From the NCBI GenBank assembly GCA_032629725.1, contig JAFEVB010000012.1, positions 992,001-1,056,000 of the forward strand: a DNA stretch of 64,000 bases. Reading direction: 5' to 3'. The DNA is from Gremmenia infestans (taxonomy: Eukaryota; Ascomycota; Leotiomycetes; Helotiales; Hamatocanthoscyphaceae). Below the pieces are notes generated by a model, which was given only the letters and a program-made list of their open reading frames with translations, did not search any database and was not told where the DNA came from. Position numbers and translations under genes: made by a program. Below are positions 45,201 to 56,704 of the stretch, piece after piece (the first letter of the stretch is position 1; each line of letters opens with the position of its first letter).

Positions 45201-47606
45201 TTCTCCTTCCCCGGTTTCACCGCCAGCCATATCCCGGATCCATTCTGCAATGCCACTCAACGCCCAAGGTTCGACGCATTTTCTAAAATCCGCCGATGAA
45301 AGCCTAGTGGGAGAAAATTTCTTTCGTCGACCTGCTGGCAAAGCTGGAAGATCTAATGTTATCGAAGATTGAGGCGTGCCCATATCATAACCATCAAGAC
45401 CACTTGCTGAGCGCATCTTCGCAGCCTTCTGTCTGGCCTGGCGCTCTTCTGCATCGGTTTTTGATCGCACTGGAGGAACAGTTTGTGGTGTGCTGCTATG
45501 GCTTGATAGTGAGGTTGATCTGGGAACATACTGTCCCCCTGGAGTGAGCATGCTTTGTGCTGGATACGATTCCGGACCTTGCGGAACATACTGTGGCCGA
45601 GCAGCCTCTGTACTAGAAGAGTAAGAATGAGAGTAGCCCGAATTTCGATAAGATCCAGCAGGCTGGAGTTGAGGGGTCCTATTCTCGGACATTGGTGGAA
45701 CTGGAAGTGGTCGATTTTGATTGTACGACCCACTGCTACTCATACCAGGGTGATAGAATAGCTCTGGCATCATTTCGTCCCGTGATGGACTGTCACTCCC
45801 GGATCTTCCACTCAGCCGTGATTCTGACATTCGGGAATGTAGCGAAACCTGCTCATCTCCTTCGTCAAAGCTTAATCTATGAGGCTGCGACGTTGGCCTT
45901 TGCAGCCCTCCAGTTCCGGATGTATCAACTCTCGCAGCTTCAAAGGCGGGGAATGGATGAATAGCTCCTTCGCCAGGGATAGAATAATCCGTCATGCCAC
46001 CAAGACCAGGAGCTGGTGTGTGGTTGTGGCCTTCCGACCTTCCAAGATCGTATGGAGTTGGCAACGGCCGACTCTGATCTTCCATTTCACTACTGTGCTC
46101 AGCGTGATCACCACCTACATCTTTACCGTAGGACATATCAGCAGCATAACCGCCTCCGACAAGGCCTAGATCCATATGCTTATAATCACTATCACTGCTG
46201 TCATCTTCTGGACCTGGTTGGCCCTCGTACGCACCAAAGGTCAAGCCTCCTCCGGTCGAAGCTCGGTTGGCGTCTTGTTCCTCCGCAATCCTCATGGCTT
46301 CTAGACCAGCAGCAGCCTCAGCATCGCTCTCTTCACCGTCGTAGTTATCGAAGGTGGTTCTGCGACTATTATGATTTAATGTTGACGCTGTGGAGGCATA
46401 TCGATCAATCCCGGATGGAGGGCTGATAGTGCTTGCTCTTGAGTCGTATCGACTAAGGTCTTTCAGCTCATTATCAAGTAGGTCCCCATTGCGCTGGTCA
46501 ATGCCGTGTGGTCTTCTATGCCTTGGCGGGGATGAACCCCCAAGTGCGTCCCCAATATCTGCAAAAAGTTGTTCTTGTGACAAGTTCTCTTCAGATTGAC
46601 TATGTATTCCAAGCCCCCAGTCATCATTATCCCCCGAATGCTCGTCCACAGGAGCACTTGGGAGTGGCCGAAGAGTGGGATGCCTTTGCAGTCCTGGTCC
46701 GTTGGAGGAATTTACCTGCGGAGAAGAATTGGGATCATTGTAAGCTGGATATGACGCAGGGGTTGCTCCTTGAGAGTATGGAGAATATTCCGGATACGGC
46801 ACCTGGGCAGTTGGCGTTGTATAGTCGCTTGTGTTGTAATTGTCACCATTGGTTGGGTAAGGAGCAGAAGTCGATAGTGGTTGATAAGGCTGCCTCGACG
46901 GTGCTGAACCAGGCGCTGGGTAAGTTGGGCTAGCAAGGGGTTGCTCGTATATGGTCTGTGGGGAAGGTCGTGGAGCACCGTATTGCTGCGTATTCTGAGG
47001 GTAATAGGGAGGTGATTGAGGAGTATGAGCTTGTGGCATGGACGCCGAGTTGTAAGCAGATCCGTATGAATTGTACCCCGAGACCGTGGTGTGACGCGTA
47101 GGCTGCTGCTGTGGAGATTGGTACGCTGCTGGATTGTACGGCTGGTGGCTCGCATTTGCGTTGGTGGTGTAGGCAGGCTGTGGTCGATAATGTGCCCCTT
47201 GAGACTGAGATTGGGATTGTGTCCTAGCAAAATGCTGTGGATTGTACGGCATCTGTTGCGGGGATGTTGTACCACTGGGGAATGGCTGGTATTGATGCTG
47301 ATATCCAGACAGAGCTGGACTTGTACTTCCAAATGAACTCAGACCCGGCGAGTGAGGGCTTTGAGATGTCGATCCCGCCAAAAACATCTCTTCCTGGGGC
47401 ATGTTTGCAGTCCGCCCCGGCGGTGGGGGTGCAGTACTGTTATACCTGTTGTTGTTCTGATCGGAGAACTGTGCATCATCCCCATTGTTAAAGCTCGATT
47501 GTCTATGCAGACCAGAATTCGTGTTATTCTGATCCTGCGAGCCTGGAGCTCCGTACTGTGCTGGAGGGACATGGCCATACCGTTGCGAATTTGCCCGGAA
47601 AGACAT
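42247..47606 (-). CDS. ROM2: Rho1 guanine nucleotide exchange factor, ROM2 type
   Basis: Three minus-strand exons: 47606-43956, 43910-43221 and 43173-42247 (45- and 47-nt introns, phase 0), giving 1755 residues. The order is a disordered Ser/Pro/Gln/Tyr-rich N-terminus (1-~755) and a DEP-like domain (~760-890, DFRKCVEPWALSGIAEWIRD). The DH domain follows (~935-1130, with ITRLQRYTLLLGTV as the conserved CR3 helix), then a PH domain (~1160-1335, ending NRQDWCDRILEAK) and a C-terminal citron homology domain (~1375-1745). This is the Rom2/Rgf architecture. The protein loads GTP on Rho1 at the plasma membrane and so drives beta-1,3-glucan synthase and the cell-wall-integrity MAP kinase route. Junction VSKL/PIPMQLLVLES confirms intron 1. 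The symbol is by family architecture. Confidence 0.95.
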
Positions 47607-49309
47607 ATTTGCGGAAGTACACGGCGGCGCGCAGTGGGGTCAAAGGTTTAACAGCCGCGTTTGGCGGAAATATTCGAGGGAGATGAAGTACTGAGGTATA
47701 TGGCCTGCAATCTGTGGCCGTGGCCAGTTGTCCTTGTTGAAGCAAAGGCTTGCTACATTTGCTGAGCCGCGTCCGAAGCTCCAAAGGCAAGCCAGCCCAA
47801 CTCCATCCGACCGTCCAGTAGTCTGCTCTCGAAAGAGCCGTCCCAACCGATATTCCAAGCTGTCGTGATGAGGGCGCAAGACTCGAGGTCGTCGTGGTGT
47901 CTCAGTCCTAATTGTGATTCCGAAAATCCGTGCGCTGATATCTTTGCGACAAGGCAGATTACAAGGCACCAAGAATGATTTCAAGGCTTAGAGGTTTGTG
48001 ATGGTCTGCGGATTCTCTCGGTGCCTGCGAGAGGAATCATAGAGGATTGACTGATTCGTAAGGCGGAGGGAGGGGAGGTAGCGTGGAGAGGAAGGGATTT
48101 GTTGTCTGTCTGTCTGGCTGTCGGTGTCGGTTGCGTCCCGGCTGCGTATTCTGACAGCGATGAGCTGAGGCTGGACTGGGCTGGCAAACGTGCCGCAATT
48201 CGCTTCCGCCTGCTGCACCGCGTCTTACAGTACACTGCACTGCTGCTTATGCTTATTTCCACGGGCTTTCCGTACCTACCTTACGGTATTCTATTCATAT
48301 TTTACCTACACAAATTTACCGGATTTCTACGGATTTAATGGCTTGCATTTGCTGTACGATGTACGAGTAGGTAGGACTTGCAAAAAGGACTTTTTGCCAT
48401 TCCTAGCAAGGTAAGATCTGCTTGCTGCTGCTTCTTCTGACCGGTCCCTTTTCAATGAGGTGGCGCAGTCATATCCAGCCCTATAGAAACTGTGGCTCAA
48501 GCATGCGACGATGACAACGAATTCGAAACTTTAGAAGTCGGATTACAAGTCTTGAGCAGGTTTAGTGTATAATTAAATCCTACACCATCTATCTGCAGAT
48601 ACTGTTCTTGTTCCTTTGATAAAAGTCGGTTTGTATATGTATCCGTTTGATACCAAAGGAGAACGAGCCTAGCTCGAGACCCTTTGGCCCCCATCTTTGC
48701 TCAGTAAGAGATCTTCTTTGTGGATATGAAATGTTACTCGTATTGGGTTAATCGTATGAACGACCAATTAGGTGAGGCCTTGTCGAGGCCCTTGGTGTTG
48801 AAAGGAAGCACCTTCATTTCCTAGACTTTCAACGTTGCTATGCAAATGACTTTTTGCCTTGAATGCACTTAGCGGTTGACTTGATACTGTTGCAGTTATA
48901 TGTATATATGAGAGTGGGGGAACTACTTGGACCACCACCTCGAGAGCAGGGGGACAATTATATCTGGAAACAATAAAGTCTATTGCAGTTAAAGCTTCGA
49001 AAATAGCTTTTGCGATCCAATCATGGTGTCTAAATCTCATGAATACTCTATTACACCCTGTGGGATGAATCTACAAGTATATAAAAATGTAGTGTAGTAG
49101 TGTTGTATGATACAATTCACGTGCCGCGGTATGTCTACGGAGTAATTCTATCGGAGATATCGGAGTGTGGGTCTCTGGAGCTTTGCAATTCAACCCCACT
49201 TCTCTGCCATCATCTTCTCACAGCTTCTTCCCCTCAATTACAAATCGAACCTTAAACACATATCCTAAAAACCTCTCTCCCATCCAAATACCAACCCAAA
49301 TCAGTCAAA
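47607..49309. other. Divergent intergenic region
   Basis: Promoters and leaders of the RhoGEF (minus) and SOD1 (plus). There are GTCT repeats near 48100 and a TATATAAAA box for SOD1 (listed). No supported gene. Confidence 0.55.
49078..49086 (+). promoter_or_regulatory. Candidate TATA box of SOD1
   Basis: TATATAAAA lies 224 bp before the SOD1 ATG. A pyrimidine-rich and CCAA-rich leader (CTCTCTCCCATCC, CCAACCCAAATCAG) follows. This is a position-based suggestion only. Confidence 0.4.
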
Positions 49310-50198
49310 ATGGTCAAAGCAGGTATGTCTACCATCTTAAATACCCTTCCGCTACCCCTGTCTTCACACCATTCGAGCTTTCCGCTCAATTGCGGGGTCG
49401 CTAGAGATAATATGAGCAAGATATTAGACCGCAAACAAGCAGTTTGCAACTTGGATGGTTCCAATCTAAAATTTAAACTCTTTCCTTACAAGCAGAGTCT
49501 TTGACGAAGCTCTGACCTGTCATTGCTACGTCTCTCTTTTCTCTCTTTTCTCTGCCCTCGCTGACATGTTGTTTGTTGCACACAGTTGTTCAGATCCGAG
49601 GTGACTCCAAGATCACCGGAACCGTCACTTTCGAGCAGGACACCGAATCTTCTCCCACCACCATTTCATGGAACATCACTGGCCATGATGCCAACGCTGA
49701 ACGTGGCATGCACGTTCACCAGTTTGGTGACAACACCAACGGCTGCACATCCGCCGGACCCCACTGTGAGTGGCATCGATAAAGAAACACTCTACGAGTG
49801 GCAGGGCTGATTAATATTATACAGTCAACCCACACGGAAAGACACATGGCGCTCCTTCCGACGAGGTCCGTCATGTTGGTGACCTTGGCAACTTCAAGAC
49901 TGATGCTCAAGGCAACGGTGTTGGCTCCGTTCAAGACAAGCTCATCAAGTTGATCGGCCCAGAGAGTGTTATTGGCGTATGTACTGTTCTTAAAGTTCTG
50001 ATATCTCACTAACATAATCAAGCGTACTGTTGTTGTCCACCAGGGCACTGATGACCTTGGAAAGGGGGGAAATGAGGAGTCCAAGAAGACTGGTAACGCT
50101 GGTGGCCGCCCCGCTTGCGGTATGTTTTCTAGAGCTCTTGTTATATCGGAACTACTTACTTATATTTTTTGATAGGTGTCATCGGCATTGCGGCTTAG
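49310..50198 (+). CDS. SOD1: Cu/Zn superoxide dismutase
   Basis: Five exons: 49310-49322, 49586-49765, 49825-49976, 50023-50119 and 50176-50198, giving 154 residues, exactly the usual length. Metal ligands are all present: Cu at His47, His49, His64 and His121; Zn at His64, His72, His81 and Asp84. The Cys58-Cys147 disulphide pair and the active-site Arg144 are also present. There is no signal peptide, so the enzyme is cytosolic and intermembrane-space SOD1, which turns superoxide into oxygen and peroxide. Exon 1 codes only MVKA plus one base, and the 263-nt first intron is long for this fungus. Identity is secure. Confidence 0.98.
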
Positions 50199-51269
50199 AA
50201 AGTTATGCCTTCTGGAAGTGCACTCCTCAGAGACAATTGGTCTAAAAGCAACTGGGCTTGGTATCTCCCAAGCTAGGTCCTAGGTAGCCAGAAAATTGAC
50301 CGCGTATTATCAAAATTAGAGCCTCCAACTGTGCCGTGAAATACTGTATGGGTAATTGTGAAACAAAATATATTAATATAATAGTTAGTCATTGTAGCAG
50401 AAGCGTCATATGTGGCAATAGATCAAGCTGCCCAATGAGGTTAGCCCATGGTGGGGTTCATCAAGCACACGACTCATTAACGACAATATAAACAGATATT
50501 CCCAAAATATTCGTGTCCGAAACATTGGAATCTCACCACATCCCTTACAAAATACACGAACAAAATAGAATTCACAGAATTTTGCTTGCGCGATTCTGGG
50601 ATATTAAAAAGCATTAGATTCATCTGTAAGTGACAATGTTTTCTTTACCGTGAACAACAATGGACAGAGGTGCTCTAAACCGAATGTTGTCCTTACGGAT
50701 GGCACATTGCCAACGACGAGGATCACCACGAACGATGCGATTGTCAGCCGCAGCTGCAAATGCGAAATTGAATATGGACCGAGCCTACCAGTACCAATTC
50801 ACAATTCTCAATTCATTTTTCGTCGTTCCTTCCTCCTTCAACTGGAGCGATATTGCAGACACAAAACATCCCACCGGGACTCGACCTTTCCTTCACACAA
50901 CAACGGCCAAAAAGCTGCATCTCTTAGGTCTATGAGAATTGCTACTACATTCGTTAGGACAGGTTTTTCCGCTCACCTACGCACACTCGCTCCTTTTACC
51001 TCTCAATTGCATTTGCAACTTCACCTACTCTCCATCTTCCCACAACGCTTTTGACCATCATGACGGTGAAGACGGTCAAGATTGGATATGCCACTCTGCA
51101 AAATGGACAGTCGTGCAATATTTCTGGATCTTCAATTGTTTCGCAAAATCTCGTGGACCTCCCTGCTAATCTTCCTGAACCATTTCCTAGCTCCGCCGCA
51201 AGTCTCCAAAACCCCTCACCTCGTGGAAAGAAATTCCTCCCAAACGTCCCTCCTGCACGATACAGCAAT
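50199..51269. other. Intergenic region and leader of the Tudor-SN gene
   Basis: 3' region of SOD1, promoter of the next gene, and (51060-51269) an open stretch in frame with it whose coding status is uncertain (see the next entry). Confidence 0.55.
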
Positions 51270-53961
51270 ATGGTTCTCAACCAAGCGAAAGTAAAGTCCG
51301 TCATGAGCGGCGACAGCCTTGTCTTAGCCTCGATTGACAATCCGGACCGCGAACGAGTTCTTTCACTCGCCTACTGTACATCCCCACATCTGAAGAAGGA
51401 CGGCGATGAGCAATGGGCTTTTGAGTCCCGGGATGCTCTGCGGAAGATGGTGGTTGGAAAGCTCGTCCAATTCCAAGTGCTTTACACGATTCCAAATACG
51501 AAGCGAGAATATGGCGTAGTCTTTTTGCAAGATGGGCGCAAGTTGCCTGAAGAGATGATCAGCGAAGGCTGGCTCAAGCTGAGGGAAGATGCTGGCCGAA
51601 AAGAAGACTCGGAGCAAGCTCTCCAACAACTAGACAAGCTGCGCCTCCTCGAAGCAACCGCCCGTAGTGAAGACAAGGGTTTATGGCAACCTAGTGGTGG
51701 ACGAATTGATGTTCAACATGACATGGGCGATGCGCAAAGCTTCTTGGAAACTTGGAAGGGCAAGACTGCGGATGGCCTAGTCGAGCGCGTGTTGAGTGGC
51801 GATCGTATGCTTGTGCGTTTGTTGATTAGCCCAACCAAGCACATTCAAGGTATACCACCCCTGAATACACTCTATATGTCAATATCTGACCCTACTTACA
51901 GTAATGACTTTGGTTGCTGGTATCCGTGCTCCTACCACTGAACGTGTCAATCCTTCCAATGGACAAACACAACCCGCCGAAGAATACGGAAACGAAGCTC
52001 GTCGATTCGTCGAGGAAAGACTGTTACAGCGAAACGTTAAAGTCAACATCCTTGGTCTTAGCCCTCAGAACCAGCTGATTGCCTCCGTTCTCCACCCCAG
52101 AGGTTCAATTGCAAAGTTTCTTCTGGAAGCCGGTCTCGCCAGATGTACCGACTTCCACTCAACTCTTCTTGGTTCAGAGATGCAAGCTCTTCGTGACGCT
52201 GAGAAGGGCGCACAAAATTCAAAACTTGGCATTTTTAAAGATCATGTTGCCAAGGCTGCTGCTCCGGGAGGAAATCTAGAGGTTCAAGTGACCAGGATTT
52301 TCAGTGCGGATGTTATATTTGTCCGAAATAGGACAGGCGTTGAAAAGCGAATCAACCTCAGCAGCATTCGCGGTCCACGGCAGAACGAGGCAAGTGAGGC
52401 GCCGTTCCGAGACGAAGCAAAGGAATTTTTACGGAAGAAAGTCATCGGAAAGCACGTAAGATTGAGTATTGATGGCTCGCGACCAGCCACCGAGGAGTAT
52501 GATGCCAAAGAGGTTGCTACGATTACTCTAAACGAAAAGAACATTGGATTACTTTTAGTACAGGAAGGTTGGTGCTCAGTCATTAGGCATCGTCGAGATG
52601 ACACAGATCGAGCTCCAAATTATGACGAGCTTCTAATTGCGCAAGAAAACGCCAAAGAAGAGAAGAAGGGTATGTGGTCTGGAAAGCCCGCCAAGGCGAA
52701 ACAATACACCGATGCATCTGAATCTCTCCAAAAAGCTAAGATGCAAGTCGCCTTTTTACAACGACAGAAGAAGATCCCAGCTATTGTTGACTTCGTCAAG
52801 GGTGGCTCAAGATTCGTTGTTTTGATTCCACGCGAAAATGTCAAACTGAACTTTGTCTTGGGCGGCATTCGAGCCCCTAAATCGGCCAGAAATCCTAATG
52901 ACAAGGCAGAGCCTTTCGGCCAAGAAGCACATGATCTTGCTTCCAAGCGACTAACCCAACGAGACGTCCTAATTGACGTGCACAACATTGACAAAGTTGG
53001 TGGATTCATTGGTGCACTCTATATCAATAATGAGTCTTTTGCCAAGATTCTTGTTGAGGAAGGCTTTGCTACTGTCCATTCTTATTCAGCCGAGCAATCT
53101 GGAAATTCAAATGAATTGCAAGCTGCTGAGAAGAGAGCAAAGGAAGCAAAGAGGGGTCTATGGGTCAACTGGAATCCATCGCTAGATGTACCTGAGGAGG
53201 AAGATGAGTCACCACAGAATGGTTTTAACGGCGATGCTCCTGTTACCAGAGAGAAGGATTACCGCGACGTAATGATCACCAATATCGACGAAAGTGGAAA
53301 ATGCAAGATCCAAATCATTGGAACCGGTACATCAGCTCTCGAGACCATGATGACTCAGTTTAAAAGTTTTCATCTGAACCCAGCAAATAAAGCTGGACTC
53401 ACTGGCCCGCCCAAGACTGGCGAATATGTTGCTTCAAAATTTTCAGCAGATGGCCAATGGTATCGTGCCCGCATACGTGCCAATGATCGTCCAGCCAAGG
53501 AAGCAGAAATTGTCTATGTCGACTACGGTAACAGCGAGAAGGTCCCATGGGCCAAACTTCGCCCTCTAAACCAGCCTCAATTCTCACCCCAAAAGCTTAA
53601 ACCCCAAGCCATCGATGCTGTTCTCTCTCTCCTCCAACTCCCCACCCAAAAGGACTACCTAGACGAAGCCATCGCCTACATCAACGAAATCGCAGCCAAC
53701 AAGGAGCTGGTCGCGAACGTAGATTTCACTGCGCCCGAGGGAACTCTTCATGTCACGCTATACGATCAACATACGAGCGAGAAACTCACCGACAGCATCA
53801 ACGCCGAAATTGTCCGGGCTGGCAACGCCATGGTTCCTACAAAGTTGAAGGGCTGGGAGCGCGGATATGGCGATGTGCTGAAGGCGCTGAGGGAGAAGCA
53901 GGATTTAGCCAAGGCGGAACGACTTGGTATGTGGGAGTATGGTGATTTGACGGAGGATTAA
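51270..53961 (+). CDS. SND1: Tudor-SN / SND1 staphylococcal-nuclease-domain protein
   Basis: Exons 51270-51849 and 51902-53961 (52-nt intron, phase 1) give 879 residues, close to the usual fungal size. There are four nuclease-like domains: SN1 ~5-140 (KVKSVMSGDSLVL), SN2 ~185-310, SN3 ~317-450 and SN4 ~483-610. A Tudor domain follows (~697-765, GQWYRARI and EIVYVDYGNSEKVPW) inside a split fifth SN domain ending ...ERLGMWEYG. Tudor-SN is a cytoplasmic RNA-binding nuclease linked to stress granules, RNA decay and splicing factors with methyl-Arg. An in-frame ATG at 51060 would add 70 residues of Ser/Pro/Asn-rich sequence with no domain. I prefer 51270 because the first domain starts at once. 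Confidence 0.95.
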
Positions 53962-56704
53962 AGCGGATTTGGTGATGGAAATGGATGGATTTGCGTCCAA
54001 AGGCCCTCTCCTCTCCCCTCTTTCTTCTTCGCCAAAAATCACGCGCATAATGACGACTTACGAACCTTGAGACTGAACTGCATGGAAGGTCACTAAAAGC
54101 ATTATGTAGATGGAACGTCAGAATGAATGAATGCATGCATGCATGAACAAAAGTTTTTCCTTTTCATTCATCTAACCCAAGTCTTGTGCTTTTGTCTCAT
54201 TTGGATTTCATTTTTGTAATAGAGTACCCTGCTTCTCGCTGTCGAGATCTCGATTGAAATCCTCAAGGGGATGATTCCTCACTGAGCTGTGCAGTGACGT
54301 GATATTCCTCGTCGGAGAATGTGCTCGCGTCAACCTCCCACATGGGGAAGTCGGCCATATGAGGGAGGGGAAACATTTTGTTTAGGGTTGGGGATTGTGC
54401 GTGGGGTTTTGGTGGCTGGGAAGTTGCGAAGCTGGGAGGCAATCAAAGGTGAGTTTTGACCTCTTTTCCTAAGAAGCTATAATAATAGGAAGATTTAGCA
54501 GTTTACACGATTCAAGATGTAAACATACATATGTGAGCTACTGAACTATAAAGATGCTCTTCATGATTGGATGAACTGTGGCGGGTGCACAGACTGGACG
54601 GATGTCTGTCTGCTGGAAGCTTTTGGACAAGGTTATCGTATTGCAAAACATGAGGTAGCAGTCGACCCTAGCACACATGTGGGATACTAACAAGAGGATA
54701 GGACATTGGTATCAGAGATTGCACTGAAAAGTGTTGAAGACTTGATGATCACGTGTATACTTTCTTCGCGTTAAAGCTTTGCGTCTTGTAGTTGTTTTCT
54801 TTCAACACTTGACACATCAGCGCTCGACATCCTCAACCCTGTGACACGACATACGCCTCCATTTTTCCATAGTGGTCTCCAATGTGATCGCCGCTAAAAA
54901 TACAAGTCTGCGCATTGACATTCCCGTCGGCTCTCGTCCCGTCTCCCTCATCTCCACTCGTATTTATCCCGTCTTATATCTCTAGATTGATATAGGGAAT
55001 CGTTGATTGGATCCATGGACCGTGCCGTGCTTCCGTTGCTATTCCTGATATGCGAAGTAGTCTTCCGTCCCTGATATCTGTGCCCCGAGCCCGAGGATAC
55101 CTACCCCGAGTAAAGCTGCTCCTCTTACCCTTATTTCAAGTATATTTCTTAGCTTTCCACTACTTTGTTTCCAGATTACAGCATGTTCTCAAGCACATTT
55201 GTTATCTGAACCTTTGTGCGATTTCGATCGTTTTAGGGGCTTTTCGAGACACATTCCTCGATTTCTCTGGTGATGTTTCGCCAAGTGTGGCATAACCTTA
55301 CGCATGAAGAGATACAGGTTTCAAATACATTCTCGCAGATTTCCCCATTCCCAGGTTATGGGTGTACACTCGTTGATTTCCATATTCTCTCGATTTCCAT
55401 TCTTTGAAACACATAATCTCGAAGGTCCTCGACCGACTCCTTTCGTGGCACGTATTGCGGCTTCCCAGCTACGCGTCAACGGGCCAATCGCCACAAAGAT
55501 TCTCGGGTTATTTAAATGGTGGCTTCATCTATTCCTTTTGCGGCGCGCTGAATACATTGAGGAACTTGTGGTACCACATCTAAAACAAATTCGATGCCCG
55601 TCAGAGTTTCCACCACAGTCCAACCTACGACTTTCAACCACGAGATGTTGCGGAAGGAGTTGTGCAATGGCTATAGATGATCTCGATTCGAAGTTCTCGG
55701 AAACGCTCTACAATTCGATAATCTGGGAAGTTGTGGTCCTCCTATTTCTCATTTACTTTGAGCATCTAATAAGATCAGCTGCTCTGTGTGGTTTGACCGT
55801 TAGGACATGGGGACTTAGGGCTAATAGTCTGGTTGTGTACTGGAATCAAGACTTGTTGGGTGAGCTATGGCCAGAAATTCTACGATCGACACTGGGTGAT
55901 ATCCTGGAATTCCTTCAACCGTCTTGCGCAACCTACATCAGCCGAGTCAAGGCAGTCACGTGGCCGTCTTGGACAATACCTAAGAATGGGTCTATCGCAT
56001 TATGAGTATACGCACGACCTAGGCACTACCAACTGTCTTAAGGACTGCTCATGTCTGAGCTATGTATATCCGGATGTTGCATTTCTATATTATACAAACG
56101 ATCCATAGATATCTTTACTGACTCTTCCGCAATAGCATCTGGGTTGACGCTATCAACAAATGCAAGCGAAGGTGAACCCCGAGGTTGCAACGTTCTTTGC
56201 ACTGGGAATAGTTGGACCCATCTGTTGCCAACGTAAATGGGAACCTGTTTGTATGAGGGCTCTCAGCGGACTTGCAAACATCACACATATTATTATATCG
56301 CCTACCAGCTGGGCTTGTACTCTATCGACAACCTCGTGTCTCCGGCTATTTCCTACTAGCATTTGCCGTCGGATACAAGAAGCTCGAGCTTTCCGGCACT
56401 TCAATTCCCTCGTAATCTTTTAGCATCAGCTTCCTCACATTTTTCTCATCCTGCTTGAGCGGTAGCGTTGATGGCGTCTTCATTATGCACAAGCTCGTTG
56501 AGGGCTATAAATTCGCCAATACGAACTTACGTCCATAACGAGTCGCAGTCTTCTAGGCAGTTCTCGATCTACTAATACCGTCTTCGTCGACTTCGTCTCG
56601 CAGTACTAATATCATTTCCCTACTGTCAAACTCGAGCGTGTTTTCTTTAGTCAACTGTTTTACCGCGCTTCCAATTTTCTTATGTCAAAGTCAATACTTC
56701 GGGA
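53962..56704. other. Region with possible undefined 5' exons of the LysM gene
   Basis: No gene can be modelled with confidence. A short frame at 55015 (MDRAVLPLLFLICEVVF) looks like a signal peptide. Cys-containing stretches such as TNCLKDCSCLSYVYPDVAF (about 56020-56085) and CNVLCTGNSW (about 56188) look protein-like. These could be upstream exons of the LysM gene or decayed sequence. The 233-codon frame at 55304-56005 has no recognisable family and overlaps these in other frames. Another simple repeat, GAATGAATGAATGCATGCATGCATG, lies at about 54121-54146. Confidence 0.4.

Noticed and set aside
46712..47332. 206-codon minus-strand frame within the RhoGEF gene
   Set aside because: It is a shadow of the Pro/Gln/Tyr-rich N-terminal coding sequence in another frame.
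55304..56005. 233-codon plus-strand frame
   Set aside because: No recognisable domain or start context, and it overlaps more protein-like words in other frames. Left unassigned.
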